A DNA stretch of 64,000 nt from RHKX01 sp046330415 (GTDB taxonomy: Bacteria; Actinomycetota; Thermoleophilia; Solirubrobacterales; 70-9): assembly GCA_046330415.1 (NCBI GenBank), contig JAXLSW010000009.1:124001-188000 (forward strand), given 5' to 3'. The stretch's first letter is position 1; each line of letters opens with the position of its first letter. A model generated the notes under the pieces. It was given only the letters and a program-made list of their open reading frames with translations. It was not told the origin of the DNA and did no database searches. The position numbers were made by a program, and so were the translations under genes. Below, piece after piece: positions 44,836 to 52,660 of this stretch.

Positions 44836-46902
44836 GTGGTTCCGGAATCGGATCGCAGCCCAGGGGGGTTGCAGGTTCAACGGCTGATCGCCTCGGCACT
44901 CGCGGTCCTGCTCCTCTCGCTCTCGGCCGGCACCGCTGATGCGGCTCCGAGCGGGTTGGTTCCAAGCGACGTCGCGGCCACCAAGGTCCGCTCCGACGGA
45001 CTGCAGGCGAGCGTCAGCTTCAAGGTCACCAACCGCGGTGAGCGGGCGCAGCGTCCCCGCCGGGCGCGGGTGAGGATGAGCCTGGGAGGCGATTCGTTCC
45101 GCCTCGGGAACGTCCTCCTGCCGCGGCTGGCTCCCGGCAAGTCGGCGAGCAGGTCGCTGACCCACGCGATCCCCGACGCCGCCGGCGCAGGCTCCTACGA
45201 CGTCGAGGTGTGCGTCCGCTCCACGCAGCTCCCACGCTGCGCCTCGGGCGAGCAGCCGATCCTGATCGAGCCGACCACGTTGCAGGCGTCGGTGACCGCG
45301 GAGAGCTTTGCCGACACGCTCGTCGGCGCAACGAGCGCGGCGAAGGCGGTGACTTTCACGAACGCAGGCGACGTCCCGGCCTCGTCGGTGCAGCTCGCCA
45401 CGGCGGGCGCGAACGCCGGTGACTTCGAGATCGCGGGCAACGCGTGCGGGGGGCAGCTGCGCGCCGGCGCGAGCTGCACCGCCCAGGTGGATTTCGCGCC
45501 GAGCGCCGCTGGCGCCCGGGCCGGGCGGCTGGTCGCGTCCGGGGGTGGTTCGGAGGCCGGCGTGGAGCTCTCCGGCAAGGGCCTCGAGCCCGCCGCGCTG
45601 TCCATCTCCCCCGCCGACCACGACTTCGGCACCGTCGCCACCAACGACTCCGAGCAGGCGGCGTTCGCCGTGACCAACGACGGCGACGTGCCGTCGGGAA
45701 CGCTCGCCGCACCGTCTCTCGGCGGCACCGACCCAGGCCAGTTCAGCGTCGCGAGCGACACCTGCAGCGGCTCCGCCCTCGCACCCGGTGCGACCTGCAC
45801 CGTCGAGGTCGACTTCGAGCCGTCCGCCACCGGCGCCAAGAGCGCGACCGTGACGGTCAGCGGCACCCCGGGAGGCAACGCCAAGGCCGACCTCTCCGGC
45901 ACCGGCGCCAACCCGGCGACGCTCCTCGTCACCCCGTCCACCCGCGACTTCGGCAACGTCACGGTGGGCGCGAACAGCAGCGTGCGCTCGTTCACCGTCG
46001 ACAACACGGGCGGGGTGACCTCGCATCCGATCACCGTCTCGATCACCGGCACGAACGCCGACCAGTTCGCCGCGACCGGCACCGACACGTGCAGCGGCCA
46101 GACCCTCGCCCCCGGCGCACAATGCACGATCAGCGCCCGCTTCTCGCCGACCTCCTCCGGCTACAAGGAGGCGAAGTTCGACGCCACCGCCTCGGGCGCA
46201 GGCGGCACCGGCGGCTCCACGATCTACGGCCAAGGTCAGACTCCGGCCAACCTGACGATCACCCCGACGAGCAAGGACTTCGGCAACGTCCTGGCGGGGA
46301 CCACCTCCGCCACGCAGACGTTCACCGTGACCAACACCGGCCAGGCGACGGTTGATGCGCTCGCCTACAGCTCGGTCGGATCGATCGGGCAGTTCCCACG
46401 TTCCGATGACACCTGCACCGGCTCATCCCTCGCCGGCGGCGCCAGCTGCTCGTTCAAGTTCGCCTTCGCCCCTGCCGGCACCGGCGCGCGGACCATGAGC
46501 TCGCAGGTGGTCGCGGTCGGAACCCAAGCCAACTTCACCCTCGCCGGCACCGGCGTCGCCACCGCCGCGAGCCTCGCCTGGGATCCGCCGACGCGCAACT
46601 ACGCCGCGATCCCGGCCGAGGGTGACCTCGCCGCGCCGGTCTACCTCCGCAACGACGGCGCGGCCGACGCCCATTCGCTCGACTTCCACGCCGGCACCCC
46701 GACGAGCGGGAACGTGACGAACGTGCACTTCACACCGGCGTCCGTCGCCGGCAACCAGCCGTGCGGCTCCGACCTCGCCGCCGGCGCAGTGTGCACCGGG
46801 TTCCTGAGGTTCCACGCCACCGCCGTCACGCCCACGAGCGTGTCCCTCGAGGTGACGGGGACCCCCGGGGGCTCGGTCACCTTCACGGCCACCTACGGCT
46901 GA
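44836..46902 (+). CDS. Secreted choice-of-anchor-D (ASPM-SPD2-Hydin-like) repeat protein
   Basis: A 688-residue exported protein. A signal peptide (LIASALAVLLLSLSAGTADA) is followed by a CARDB-like domain of about 110 residues (GLQASVSFKVTNRGE, VCVRSTQLPRC). About four to five Ig-like repeats of roughly 105 residues come next, each with the pattern DFGTV..T-FTVTN-GD, a disulfide pair (DTCSG..LAPGATCTV) and a closing SGTG. Such repeats decorate cell surfaces and mediate protein contacts. The protein is paralogous to the one at 48560, sharing both the N-terminal domain and repeat type. No catalytic domain is present. Confidence 0.88.
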   Translation: MVPESDRSPGGLQVQRLIASALAVLLLSLSAGTADAAPSGLVPSDVAATKVRSDGLQASVSFKVTNRGERAQRPRRARVRMSLGGDSFRLGNVLLPRLAPGKSASRSLTHAIPDAAGAGSYDVEVCVRSTQLPRCASGEQPILIEPTTLQASVTAESFADTLVGATSAAKAVTFTNAGDVPASSVQLATAGANAGDFEIAGNACGGQLRAGASCTAQVDFAPSAAGARAGRLVASGGGSEAGVELSGKGLEPAALSISPADHDFGTVATNDSEQAAFAVTNDGDVPSGTLAAPSLGGTDPGQFSVASDTCSGSALAPGATCTVEVDFEPSATGAKSATVTVSGTPGGNAKADLSGTGANPATLLVTPSTRDFGNVTVGANSSVRSFTVDNTGGVTSHPITVSITGTNADQFAATGTDTCSGQTLAPGAQCTISARFSPTSSGYKEAKFDATASGAGGTGGSTIYGQGQTPANLTITPTSKDFGNVLAGTTSATQTFTVTNTGQATVDALAYSSVGSIGQFPRSDDTCTGSSLAGGASCSFKFAFAPAGTGARTMSSQVVAVGTQANFTLAGTGVATAASLAWDPPTRNYAAIPAEGDLAAPVYLRNDGAADAHSLDFHAGTPTSGNVTNVHFTPASVAGNQPCGSDLAAGAVCTGFLRFHATAVTPTSVSLEVTGTPGGSVTFTATYG

Positions 46903-47000
46903 CCGTCGCGGGCCGAGGGCGCGCGCTCGTTCGCCGCTGCCCGATCTGGGAAGCTGCGTCAGGCACCCATACCTCGACTTCCCGGAGGGATCCGCTCCAG

Positions 47001-47507
47001 ATGTCCGATCGACCCGTCTTCCTCTACGCCGCCGTCTATGACGACGTCGACGTCGCCCTGGCCGACTACGAGGCCGTCTTCGACCTCCACGCCGCCGGAC
47101 TCGTCGGCACCTTCGACGCGGCGGTGATCGAGCGCGACCCCGACGGCAAGATCCGCGTTCACAAGACCGAGAAGCCGACCCAGCACGGCGCCTGGACCGG
47201 CATCGCGGTCGGCGCGCTCGCCGGGATCCTGTTTCCGCCGTCGATCATCGGCACCGCCCTCGTCGGCGGCGTGGCCGGCGGTGTGGCCGGTCACCTCTGG
47301 AAGGGCATGTCGCGCGGCGACCTCAAGGACCTCGGCGAGGCCCTCGACGAGGGCGAAGGCGCGCTGATCGTGATCGGCGAGTCGAAGGTCGACGAGCAGA
47401 TCGAGAAGGCGACGGAGCGCGCCAAGCAGATCATCAAGAAGCAGATCGACGCGGACGCGGACGAGCTCAAGCGCCAGGTCGACGCCATCGGACCTGAGGA
47501 ATCGTGA
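47001..47507 (+). CDS. DUF1269-family membrane-associated protein
   Basis: A 168-residue protein. The N-terminal half (FLYAAVYDDVDVALADYEAV, DAAVIERDPDGKIRVHKTE) and the central glycine-rich hydrophobic hairpin (AVGALAGILFPPSIIGTALVGGVAGGVAGHL) are typical of DUF1269 proteins. The C-terminal half is a charged helix. Function unknown; relatives are stress-associated. ATG 47001 has CCGGAGGG upstream. It overlaps the lipoprotein gene by 4 bp (GTGA). Confidence 0.8.
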   Translation: MSDRPVFLYAAVYDDVDVALADYEAVFDLHAAGLVGTFDAAVIERDPDGKIRVHKTEKPTQHGAWTGIAVGALAGILFPPSIIGTALVGGVAGGVAGHLWKGMSRGDLKDLGEALDEGEGALIVIGESKVDEQIEKATERAKQIIKKQIDADADELKRQVDAIGPEES

Positions 47508-47938
47508 GCCGACGCATCGGACTGTTCGCGGGGGCGGCGCTGGTCGCCGCGGCGCTGGTCGCGGGCTGCGGTGGCTCCGATGACTCGACCGCGACGTCGA
47601 GCACCCCGGCCACAGATGGCACCGCGACCACAGACACGATCGAGAGCGACCTGCAGGCGAGGCTGGACGATGCCGCACAATCCTGCACCGACGCAGCTGG
47701 GCAGATCTCCAACTCGACCCTGAAGGGCGCGGCTGAGGCGGCGTGCGATCAGCTCAAGTCCTCGCTGGCCGATGACATCGCAAGCGCGGCCGACGACGCC
47801 AAGGGCAACGCAAGCGCGGCGTTGGACAACCTCGCCGCCGACTGCCGGGAGGCGGCCGGCAACCTTCCGGCGGGAGGGGACATCGCGAGCTCGTTCTGCG
47901 ATGCCATCTCCGCCTCGTCGGACTCGGTCTCCGGATAG
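47504..47938 (+). CDS. Small secreted lipoprotein of unknown function
   Basis: A 144-residue protein starting at GTG 47504, coupled to the DUF1269 gene. The lipobox VAGC places the acylated Cys near residue 22, followed by a Ser/Thr-rich linker and an alanine-rich helical body with three further cysteines (QSCTDAAG, AACDQL, DCREAAG, SFCDAIS). No family is recognised. The coupling suggests it works in the cell envelope with the DUF1269 protein. Confidence 0.75.
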   Translation: MSRRIGLFAGAALVAAALVAGCGGSDDSTATSSTPATDGTATTDTIESDLQARLDDAAQSCTDAAGQISNSTLKGAAEAACDQLKSSLADDIASAADDAKGNASAALDNLAADCREAAGNLPAGGDIASSFCDAISASSDSVSG

Positions 47939-47971
47939 CGGCGGGGCGCCGCCTCAGCACCGGGCAAGAAC

Positions 47972-48508
47972 GTGATCTCAGACGAGGTTCGGGCAAAGCG
48001 CGAGAAGGTCGTCCTCGACCACTTCGCCGACGAGGTCGCGCAGGACTGGGACGCGACGCTGTCGACCTTCCCGCATCCGCGTTACGAGATCGTGCCGACG
48101 CAGACCGTCCACGACGGCGACGGCGCGGTCCGCGGCTACTACCACGACACGCGGGTGGCCTTCCCCGACCAGCATCACGAGATGATCGCCCTGCGCCACT
48201 CCGATGACGCGGTGATCGTCGAGTTCCACTTGCTGGGAACCCACCTCGGGCCCTTCGGACCGGTCCCTCCCACCGGCAGCTCCTTCAAGGTGCGGATGAC
48301 CGCCTACTTCGTCTTCGACGAGGACGAGGAGCTGTGCTGCGAGCGCATCTACTTCGACCAGACGACGTTCGTCCGCCAGCTCCTCGGCGGGATCGACAAG
48401 CGCTCGCCCTCCGGCCTGCTGACCCTGGCGAAGGCGCTCCGAGGCTTCGCCAGGTTGGCGAAGGAGCCGAAGGACGTGATCCCGGACACGCCGGCGCGCA
48501 CGGCGTAG
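47972..48508 (+). CDS. SnoaL/NTF2-like polyketide-cyclase-fold protein
   Basis: A 178-residue protein of the ester-cyclase type. It has an N-terminal helix pair, HPRYEIVPTQTVHDGDGAVRGYY, the strand FHLLGTHLGPFGPVPPTGSSF with the conserved Gly-rich turn, and ERIYFDQTTFVRQLL near the end. The fold is used by cyclases, isomerases and dehydratases; no substrate is assigned. It starts at GTG 47972, 33 bp after the lipoprotein gene. Confidence 0.82.
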   Translation: MISDEVRAKREKVVLDHFADEVAQDWDATLSTFPHPRYEIVPTQTVHDGDGAVRGYYHDTRVAFPDQHHEMIALRHSDDAVIVEFHLLGTHLGPFGPVPPTGSSFKVRMTAYFVFDEDEELCCERIYFDQTTFVRQLLGGIDKRSPSGLLTLAKALRGFARLAKEPKDVIPDTPARTA

Positions 48509-48544
48509 TTGCGGCCAGGGGTGGCGCCGCGCTCAGCCCGCGGT

Positions 48545-48550
48545 TAAGCT
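48545..48550 (+). promoter_or_regulatory. -10 element of the second choice-of-anchor-D gene
   Basis: TAAGCT ends 9 nt before ATG 48560, again without a clear ribosome-binding site. Confidence 0.35.
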
Positions 48551-48559
48551 GCCGAATTC

Positions 48560-49972
48560 ATGAAAGGCAGGGATGGATTCACCACGGTCCGGCGGGCTCT
48601 CGCCGCGCTCTCTCTGGTGTCGGCGTTCCTCGTCACGAGCGCCACGGCGGAGGCCTCCAGCGGGTTGAAGCCGGGCGCGATCACGGCGACGAAGGAGCAG
48701 AACGGTGGCCTGCAGGCGCGCATCGAGCTGACGGTGAGCAACCGGGGCGACGTCGGTCAGCGCGGAGGGCGGAAGGCCCGCCTGCGGATGATCGGCACCG
48801 ACGGCGAGAAGCTGCGCCTCGGCAACGTGGAGGTGCCGAAGCTGGGGCCGGGTAAGTCGATCCAGCTCTCCCATACCCATGCGATTCCCGGTGCCGCCGG
48901 CCCCGGGGACTACGACGTCGAGGCCTGCGTCCGCTCCCACAAGCGCGTTCGCTGCGCGACGGCGTCGGCCGCGTTCGTCATCGACGGGGCGAAGCTCGTC
49001 GCCGATCCGATCTCGCAGAGCTTCGGGACGGTGACGACCGGAGCGCAGCAGGAGCACACCTTCACGATCACGAACACGGGCGACCTCCCGAGCGGCGCCA
49101 TCGACCCGGCCTCGGTGGCCGGAGCAGCCGCCGATCAGTTCGCGGTCGCCGCTGACGGATGCGGCGGCTCGACGCTTGCTCCCGGCGCCTCCTGCACCGT
49201 CGGCGCGTCGTTCGTACCCACGAGCTCCGGCGCCAAGTCCGCGCGCTTGGAGGCGACGGCCACTCCCGGCGGCACCGCTGCGACGGAGCTGAGCGGGACC
49301 GGATCGCTGCCGGCGCATCTCGTGATGACCCCGGCCACATACGACTTCGGCCCGGTGCTCCGGAACACGAACTCCCCGTACAAGGCGGTCACCGTCGAGA
49401 ACACCGGCGACGAGCCGTCGAGCGCCATCGCCACATCGCTCGGTGGGTCCACCCCCACTCTGTTCGAGATCAACGGCGCCACGAACACCTGCGCCGGCCA
49501 GGTACTCGCGCCGGCCGCCACGTGCTCGCTCGAGGTCAGGTTCAACCCCAACTTCCGCGGCGCTCGCAACGCCACGGTCAACGCCACGGCGACGACCGGC
49601 GGCACGGCCAGCTCGACGCTGAGCGGCTTCGCCGCGAACCCGTCGGCGACATTCGTCAGCCCCGGCAGCCACGACTTCGGTGCCGTCCCGGTCAACAGCC
49701 AGACGCCCCAGACCGACTTCACCGTGACCAACACGGGCGATCTTCCGATCGGGAACCTCGTCATCAGCGTGACGTCGAGCACGACCGTCTGGATCCCCGA
49801 CCGGGGCACGTGCGGCAACACCCTCGCACCAGGCGCGAACTGCACCTTCAGGATGAGCTTCAAGCCGATCAACACCGGCGCGCAGAGCGCCAGCGTGCTG
49901 GTCTTCGACAGCACGACCTCCGGCACGACCAGCACGGTCTCGCTGACCGGCAGCGGCATGCCAACGCCCTAG
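48560..49972 (+). CDS. Secreted choice-of-anchor-D repeat protein, paralogue
   Basis: A 470-residue exported protein. The signal peptide (ALAALSLVSAFLVTSATAEAS) is followed by the same CARDB-like domain as in the protein at 44836 (GLQARIELTVSNRGD, HAIPGAAGPGDYDVEACVRS). Three Ig-like repeats follow with FTITNTGDLPSGAI, GCGGSTLAPGASC and SLTGSG-type ends. Compared with its paralogue it has fewer repeats, pointing to repeat gain or loss after duplication. It ends 16 bp from the convergent Nudix gene. Confidence 0.87.
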   Translation: MKGRDGFTTVRRALAALSLVSAFLVTSATAEASSGLKPGAITATKEQNGGLQARIELTVSNRGDVGQRGGRKARLRMIGTDGEKLRLGNVEVPKLGPGKSIQLSHTHAIPGAAGPGDYDVEACVRSHKRVRCATASAAFVIDGAKLVADPISQSFGTVTTGAQQEHTFTITNTGDLPSGAIDPASVAGAAADQFAVAADGCGGSTLAPGASCTVGASFVPTSSGAKSARLEATATPGGTAATELSGTGSLPAHLVMTPATYDFGPVLRNTNSPYKAVTVENTGDEPSSAIATSLGGSTPTLFEINGATNTCAGQVLAPAATCSLEVRFNPNFRGARNATVNATATTGGTASSTLSGFAANPSATFVSPGSHDFGAVPVNSQTPQTDFTVTNTGDLPIGNLVISVTSSTTVWIPDRGTCGNTLAPGANCTFRMSFKPINTGAQSASVLVFDSTTSGTTSTVSLTGSGMPTP

Positions 49973-49987
49973 CGGGCGCCCCGGCTC

Positions 49988-50728
49988 TCAGCGCCAGGCG
50001 AAGACCGGCTCCTCGACGTCGTCGACGCGGTAGCCGGGGTTGCCCAGCACCGCGACCTCGCGGAACTGGTTGACGATCGCCCCCGTCGGCGCGTGGATGA
50101 GATCGTTGCCGAGCGGGAGCTGAAGCACGGGCTTGTCGCTCTCAGGGATGGCGATCAACCGGGGCGTGCAGTCCCGCAGCGCGTGCAGCCCGATCCGGTA
50201 GACCGCGTAGACCTCTTCGGGATCGGGGGTCAGTCCCGGATCCCCGTCGGCCCAGAGCACGAACGGCGAGATCACGAAGCCCGAGCGCGTGGCGTAGTCG
50301 TCGAGCCGGCCGACCACGTCCCCGGGGCCGAGCCGCAGGCCGAGCTCCTCGTCGAGCTCGCGGAGCGCCGCGTCGACGGGTTCCTCGCCGGGATCGAGCC
50401 GTCCACCCGGAAGCGCCCACTGGCCCGCATGCCGGCGCATTCCGATCGAGCGGCGGCAGAGCAGGATCGAGGCGCCGCCCGCAACACCGATCATGCGCCC
50501 GTCGAGCGGACGACCGTCCATACCGCGCCCGCCGCCGGGGACGCCGGACATGTCGATGACGCCCTCGGGAACGGGCTCGGTGCCGTCGCGGTCGGCGTCG
50601 CTGTCGATCACGACCACGGCGACCGCGGCATGGCGGCGGCCATCGAGAGGGAGCTCGCGCCGGTCGTGAGCCTCGAGATGGGAGGCGAGGCGCGAGTGGA
50701 GGCTGTCATCGAAGTCGACGGTGCTCAT
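49988..50728 (-). CDS. Nudix hydrolase
   Basis: A 246-residue protein. The Nudix box is complete: GRLDPGEEPVDAALRELDEE continues with LGL, giving the GX5EX7REXXEE pattern, and the metal-binding glutamates are present. The layout (SILLCRRSIGMRRHAGQWALPGG) is that of the coenzyme A pyrophosphatase/NUDT7-8 group. The N-terminal 80 residues are less conserved. ATG 50728 lies behind AGAGGG. It hydrolyses a nucleoside-diphosphate derivative, possibly CoA. Confidence 0.9.
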   Translation of the reverse strand: MSTVDFDDSLHSRLASHLEAHDRRELPLDGRRHAAVAVVVIDSDADRDGTEPVPEGVIDMSGVPGGGRGMDGRPLDGRMIGVAGGASILLCRRSIGMRRHAGQWALPGGRLDPGEEPVDAALRELDEELGLRLGPGDVVGRLDDYATRSGFVISPFVLWADGDPGLTPDPEEVYAVYRIGLHALRDCTPRLIAIPESDKPVLQLPLGNDLIHAPTGAIVNQFREVAVLGNPGYRVDDVEEPVFAWR

Positions 50729-51038
50729 GGCCCTCTTGATTCTCAGCCTTGGCAGCCGCCGTTGCGCTGCCGTCACCGGAGAGGCGGCGCGGTGCCCGCG
50801 CGGTCGACCGACGCAGAGGGAACCAACCCCCAGAAGTCCGCGAACCCCGTAACCGCCCGGAACCGCGTGGAGTTGCCCTGCCTCCAGCGCGGGTTTCTCA
50901 TCGACCCCCATGACCTGGCCCACCCTCGGTGGGTTATGGGGCCTAAGAGCCGGCCAACCGCTGGTCGAGGGGAGACCGGCCGCTCCGAGCAGGTGATCCC
51001 GCCCCTGTACGGTCACCCCGCCGACTGAAGCCAAGTGG
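50729..51038. other. Gene-free stretch with strong hairpins
   Basis: About 310 bp between the divergent Nudix and hypothetical genes. CCCCAT (50906-50911) pairs with ATGGGG (50936-50941) around an inner CCCACC-CTC-GGTGGG (50919-50933), and a further CGGCC/GGCCG stem follows near 50951-50980. I recognise no known riboswitch, tRNA or other RNA family. It may hold a leader or terminator. Confidence 0.4.
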
Positions 51039-51770
51039 ATGGAACTACCGATCACAGCGAACATCGGAGGCTGGCCCGCCACGCGAGACGACGTCCGCGA
51101 GTGGGAGCTCAAGCGGGCCGTCCGGGTTTCACGAAAGCTCGACCTGGCCGCAACGGATCTGCCGCTGGCGGAGCTGACCGAACGGCTCGTGGAGCGAAAG
51201 CTCGAGCTCGGCCACGCCGCGATCGAGGAGCTCCTGGAGCGCGAGCTGACGGCGTCCCGGCTGACGGCGAGAGCGACCGCCGCCATGTCCGGCGCTCGGC
51301 GCCAGGCCTGCACGATCGAGCTGAGCAGCGACACCGGGCGGGCCGAGCAGGTCGTCGGTTGGTACGCGGAAGCGATGGCGGCCAACGACGAGCTCCCCCT
51401 GATCGCCGCCTGCCCCGACCACTACCTCTCGCGCACCAACGCCGACGGCTCCGAGGAGATCATCGAGACGACGGGCGGATCGCCCTTCCCGATCCGCATG
51501 TTCTTCGACTCCTCCGACACGGCGAGCATCACCACGGCCGCCGACCCCGGGTACCCCACGCAATGGGTCGCCGTCGCCAGGGCGGCCGCAGACGGGAGGC
51601 CGATCGGCGGTGTCCGTCATCAGTTCCGGGATCGGCCCGGGGACGGCTTCGACGTGATCCTGACCGTCGAGTTCCCCTGGGCCACCCTCCCCCACCTGAT
51701 CACCGCCCATCGCTGGCACCTCGCGTGCGAGTTCTCGAACTGGATCGAGGGCACGCAGGACGCCGGCTGA
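51039..51770 (+). CDS. Conserved-looking hypothetical protein
   Basis: A 243-residue soluble protein that I do not recognise. Residues 15-90 look helical and charged (VREWELKRAVRVSRKL, LTERLVERKLELGHAAIEELL). Residues 95-240 look like a mixed alpha/beta domain with several aromatic residues near the end (HRWHLACEFSNWIEG). There is no signal peptide or membrane segment. ATG 51039 has only a weak GAAG upstream. Codon use matches the neighbours, so it is probably a real gene. Confidence 0.7.
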   Translation: MELPITANIGGWPATRDDVREWELKRAVRVSRKLDLAATDLPLAELTERLVERKLELGHAAIEELLERELTASRLTARATAAMSGARRQACTIELSSDTGRAEQVVGWYAEAMAANDELPLIAACPDHYLSRTNADGSEEIIETTGGSPFPIRMFFDSSDTASITTAADPGYPTQWVAVARAAADGRPIGGVRHQFRDRPGDGFDVILTVEFPWATLPHLITAHRWHLACEFSNWIEGTQDAG

Positions 51771-51789
51771 CGCGACGCGCGCCTACTCC

Positions 51790-51795
51790 TAAGCT
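51790..51795 (+). promoter_or_regulatory. -10 element of the SDR gene
   Basis: TAAGCT ends 6 nt before ATG 51802; no ribosome-binding site, so probably leaderless. Confidence 0.4.
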
Positions 51796-51801
51796 GGACT
51801 C

Positions 51802-52614
51802 ATGAACATCGCCATCACCGGCGGCGCCCGCGGGATCGGCCGCGCCACCGCCGAAGCAGCAGTAGCCGCCGGACACAGGGTCGCGATCGCCGACCTCGAC
51901 CTCGAGCTGACGCAAGCCGCCGCCGCGGAGATCGGCGGCGGGAGCGGCGACGTCGTCGGATTCGCCGTCGACGTCCGCGACGCCGCCTCCTTCGAGGCCT
52001 TCCTCGCCGGCGCCGAGGAGGCGCTCGGGCCGCTCGACGCGCTCGTCAACAACGCCGGCGTCGCCTTCCTCAGCCGCTTCGCCGATGAGGATCCGGAGCG
52101 GACCGAGCACACGGTTGCCGTCAACCTCCTCGGGGTCATGACCGGCACCCGCCTGGCGCTCGATCGCTTCCTGCCGAGGCGACGCGGTCACATCGTCAAC
52201 ATCGCCTCCTCCGCGGGGCAGATCGCTCCCGCCAACGGGGCCACCTACGCGGCGACAAAGCACGGGGTCGTCGGCTTCACCCGGGCGCTGCGCGCGGAGG
52301 TACGCGACGACGGCATCCGCACCACCATCGTGATGCCGGGGATCATCGACACCGAGATGATCGGCGGCTTCGCCAAGGCCCGTGCGACCCGCACGATCCC
52401 AGCCTCCGCTGTCGGCGAGGGGATCGTCGATGCCCTCCGCACCGGCAAGCAGGAGCTCTTCGTCCCGCGCGAGCTCGGCCCGGTCGCCCGGTTGATCGCC
52501 GGCCTCCCTCCCCGCGCCTCCGACGGCCTCAAGAAGCTCGCCGGCGCCGACGGCGTCATGACCGACGCGGACATGTCAGCCCGCAAGGCCTACGAGGAGC
52601 GCGCCGACAGCTGA
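51802..52614 (+). CDS. Short-chain dehydrogenase/reductase
   Basis: A 270-residue classical SDR. The cofactor motif is TGGARGIG, followed by NNAGVAF, catalytic Ser in IASSAGQIAP and the YAATK motif. A C-terminal PRELGPVARLIAGLPPR segment is typical of membrane-associated actinobacterial SDRs. The adenine-binding DLDL after the second strand suggests NAD preference. It is followed by a strong hairpin and the convergent TolB-like gene. Substrate unknown. Confidence 0.9.
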   Translation: MNIAITGGARGIGRATAEAAVAAGHRVAIADLDLELTQAAAAEIGGGSGDVVGFAVDVRDAASFEAFLAGAEEALGPLDALVNNAGVAFLSRFADEDPERTEHTVAVNLLGVMTGTRLALDRFLPRRRGHIVNIASSAGQIAPANGATYAATKHGVVGFTRALRAEVRDDGIRTTIVMPGIIDTEMIGGFAKARATRTIPASAVGEGIVDALRTGKQELFVPRELGPVARLIAGLPPRASDGLKKLAGADGVMTDADMSARKAYEERADS

Positions 52615-52622
52615 TCGGCCGT

Positions 52623-52649
52623 CGGGGCGGCGCGATGCGCGCCGCCCCG
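52623..52649. terminator. Bidirectional hairpin terminator
   Basis: CGGGGCGGCGCG (52623-52634) and CGCGCCGCCCCG (52638-52649) form a perfect 12-bp stem with an ATG loop, placed between two convergent genes. Confidence 0.65.
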
Positions 52650-52660
52650 CCGCGGCGATT

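Noticed and set aside
50737..50748. GGCTGAGAATC on the minus strand as part of a thiamine-pyrophosphate riboswitch
   Set aside because: The other conserved parts of that riboswitch are absent and the Nudix gene is not a thiamine gene.
50940..51010. A tRNA-like or signal-recognition-particle-like RNA
   Set aside because: No T-arm consensus, no acceptor stem and no conserved SRP loop sequences could be found on either strand.
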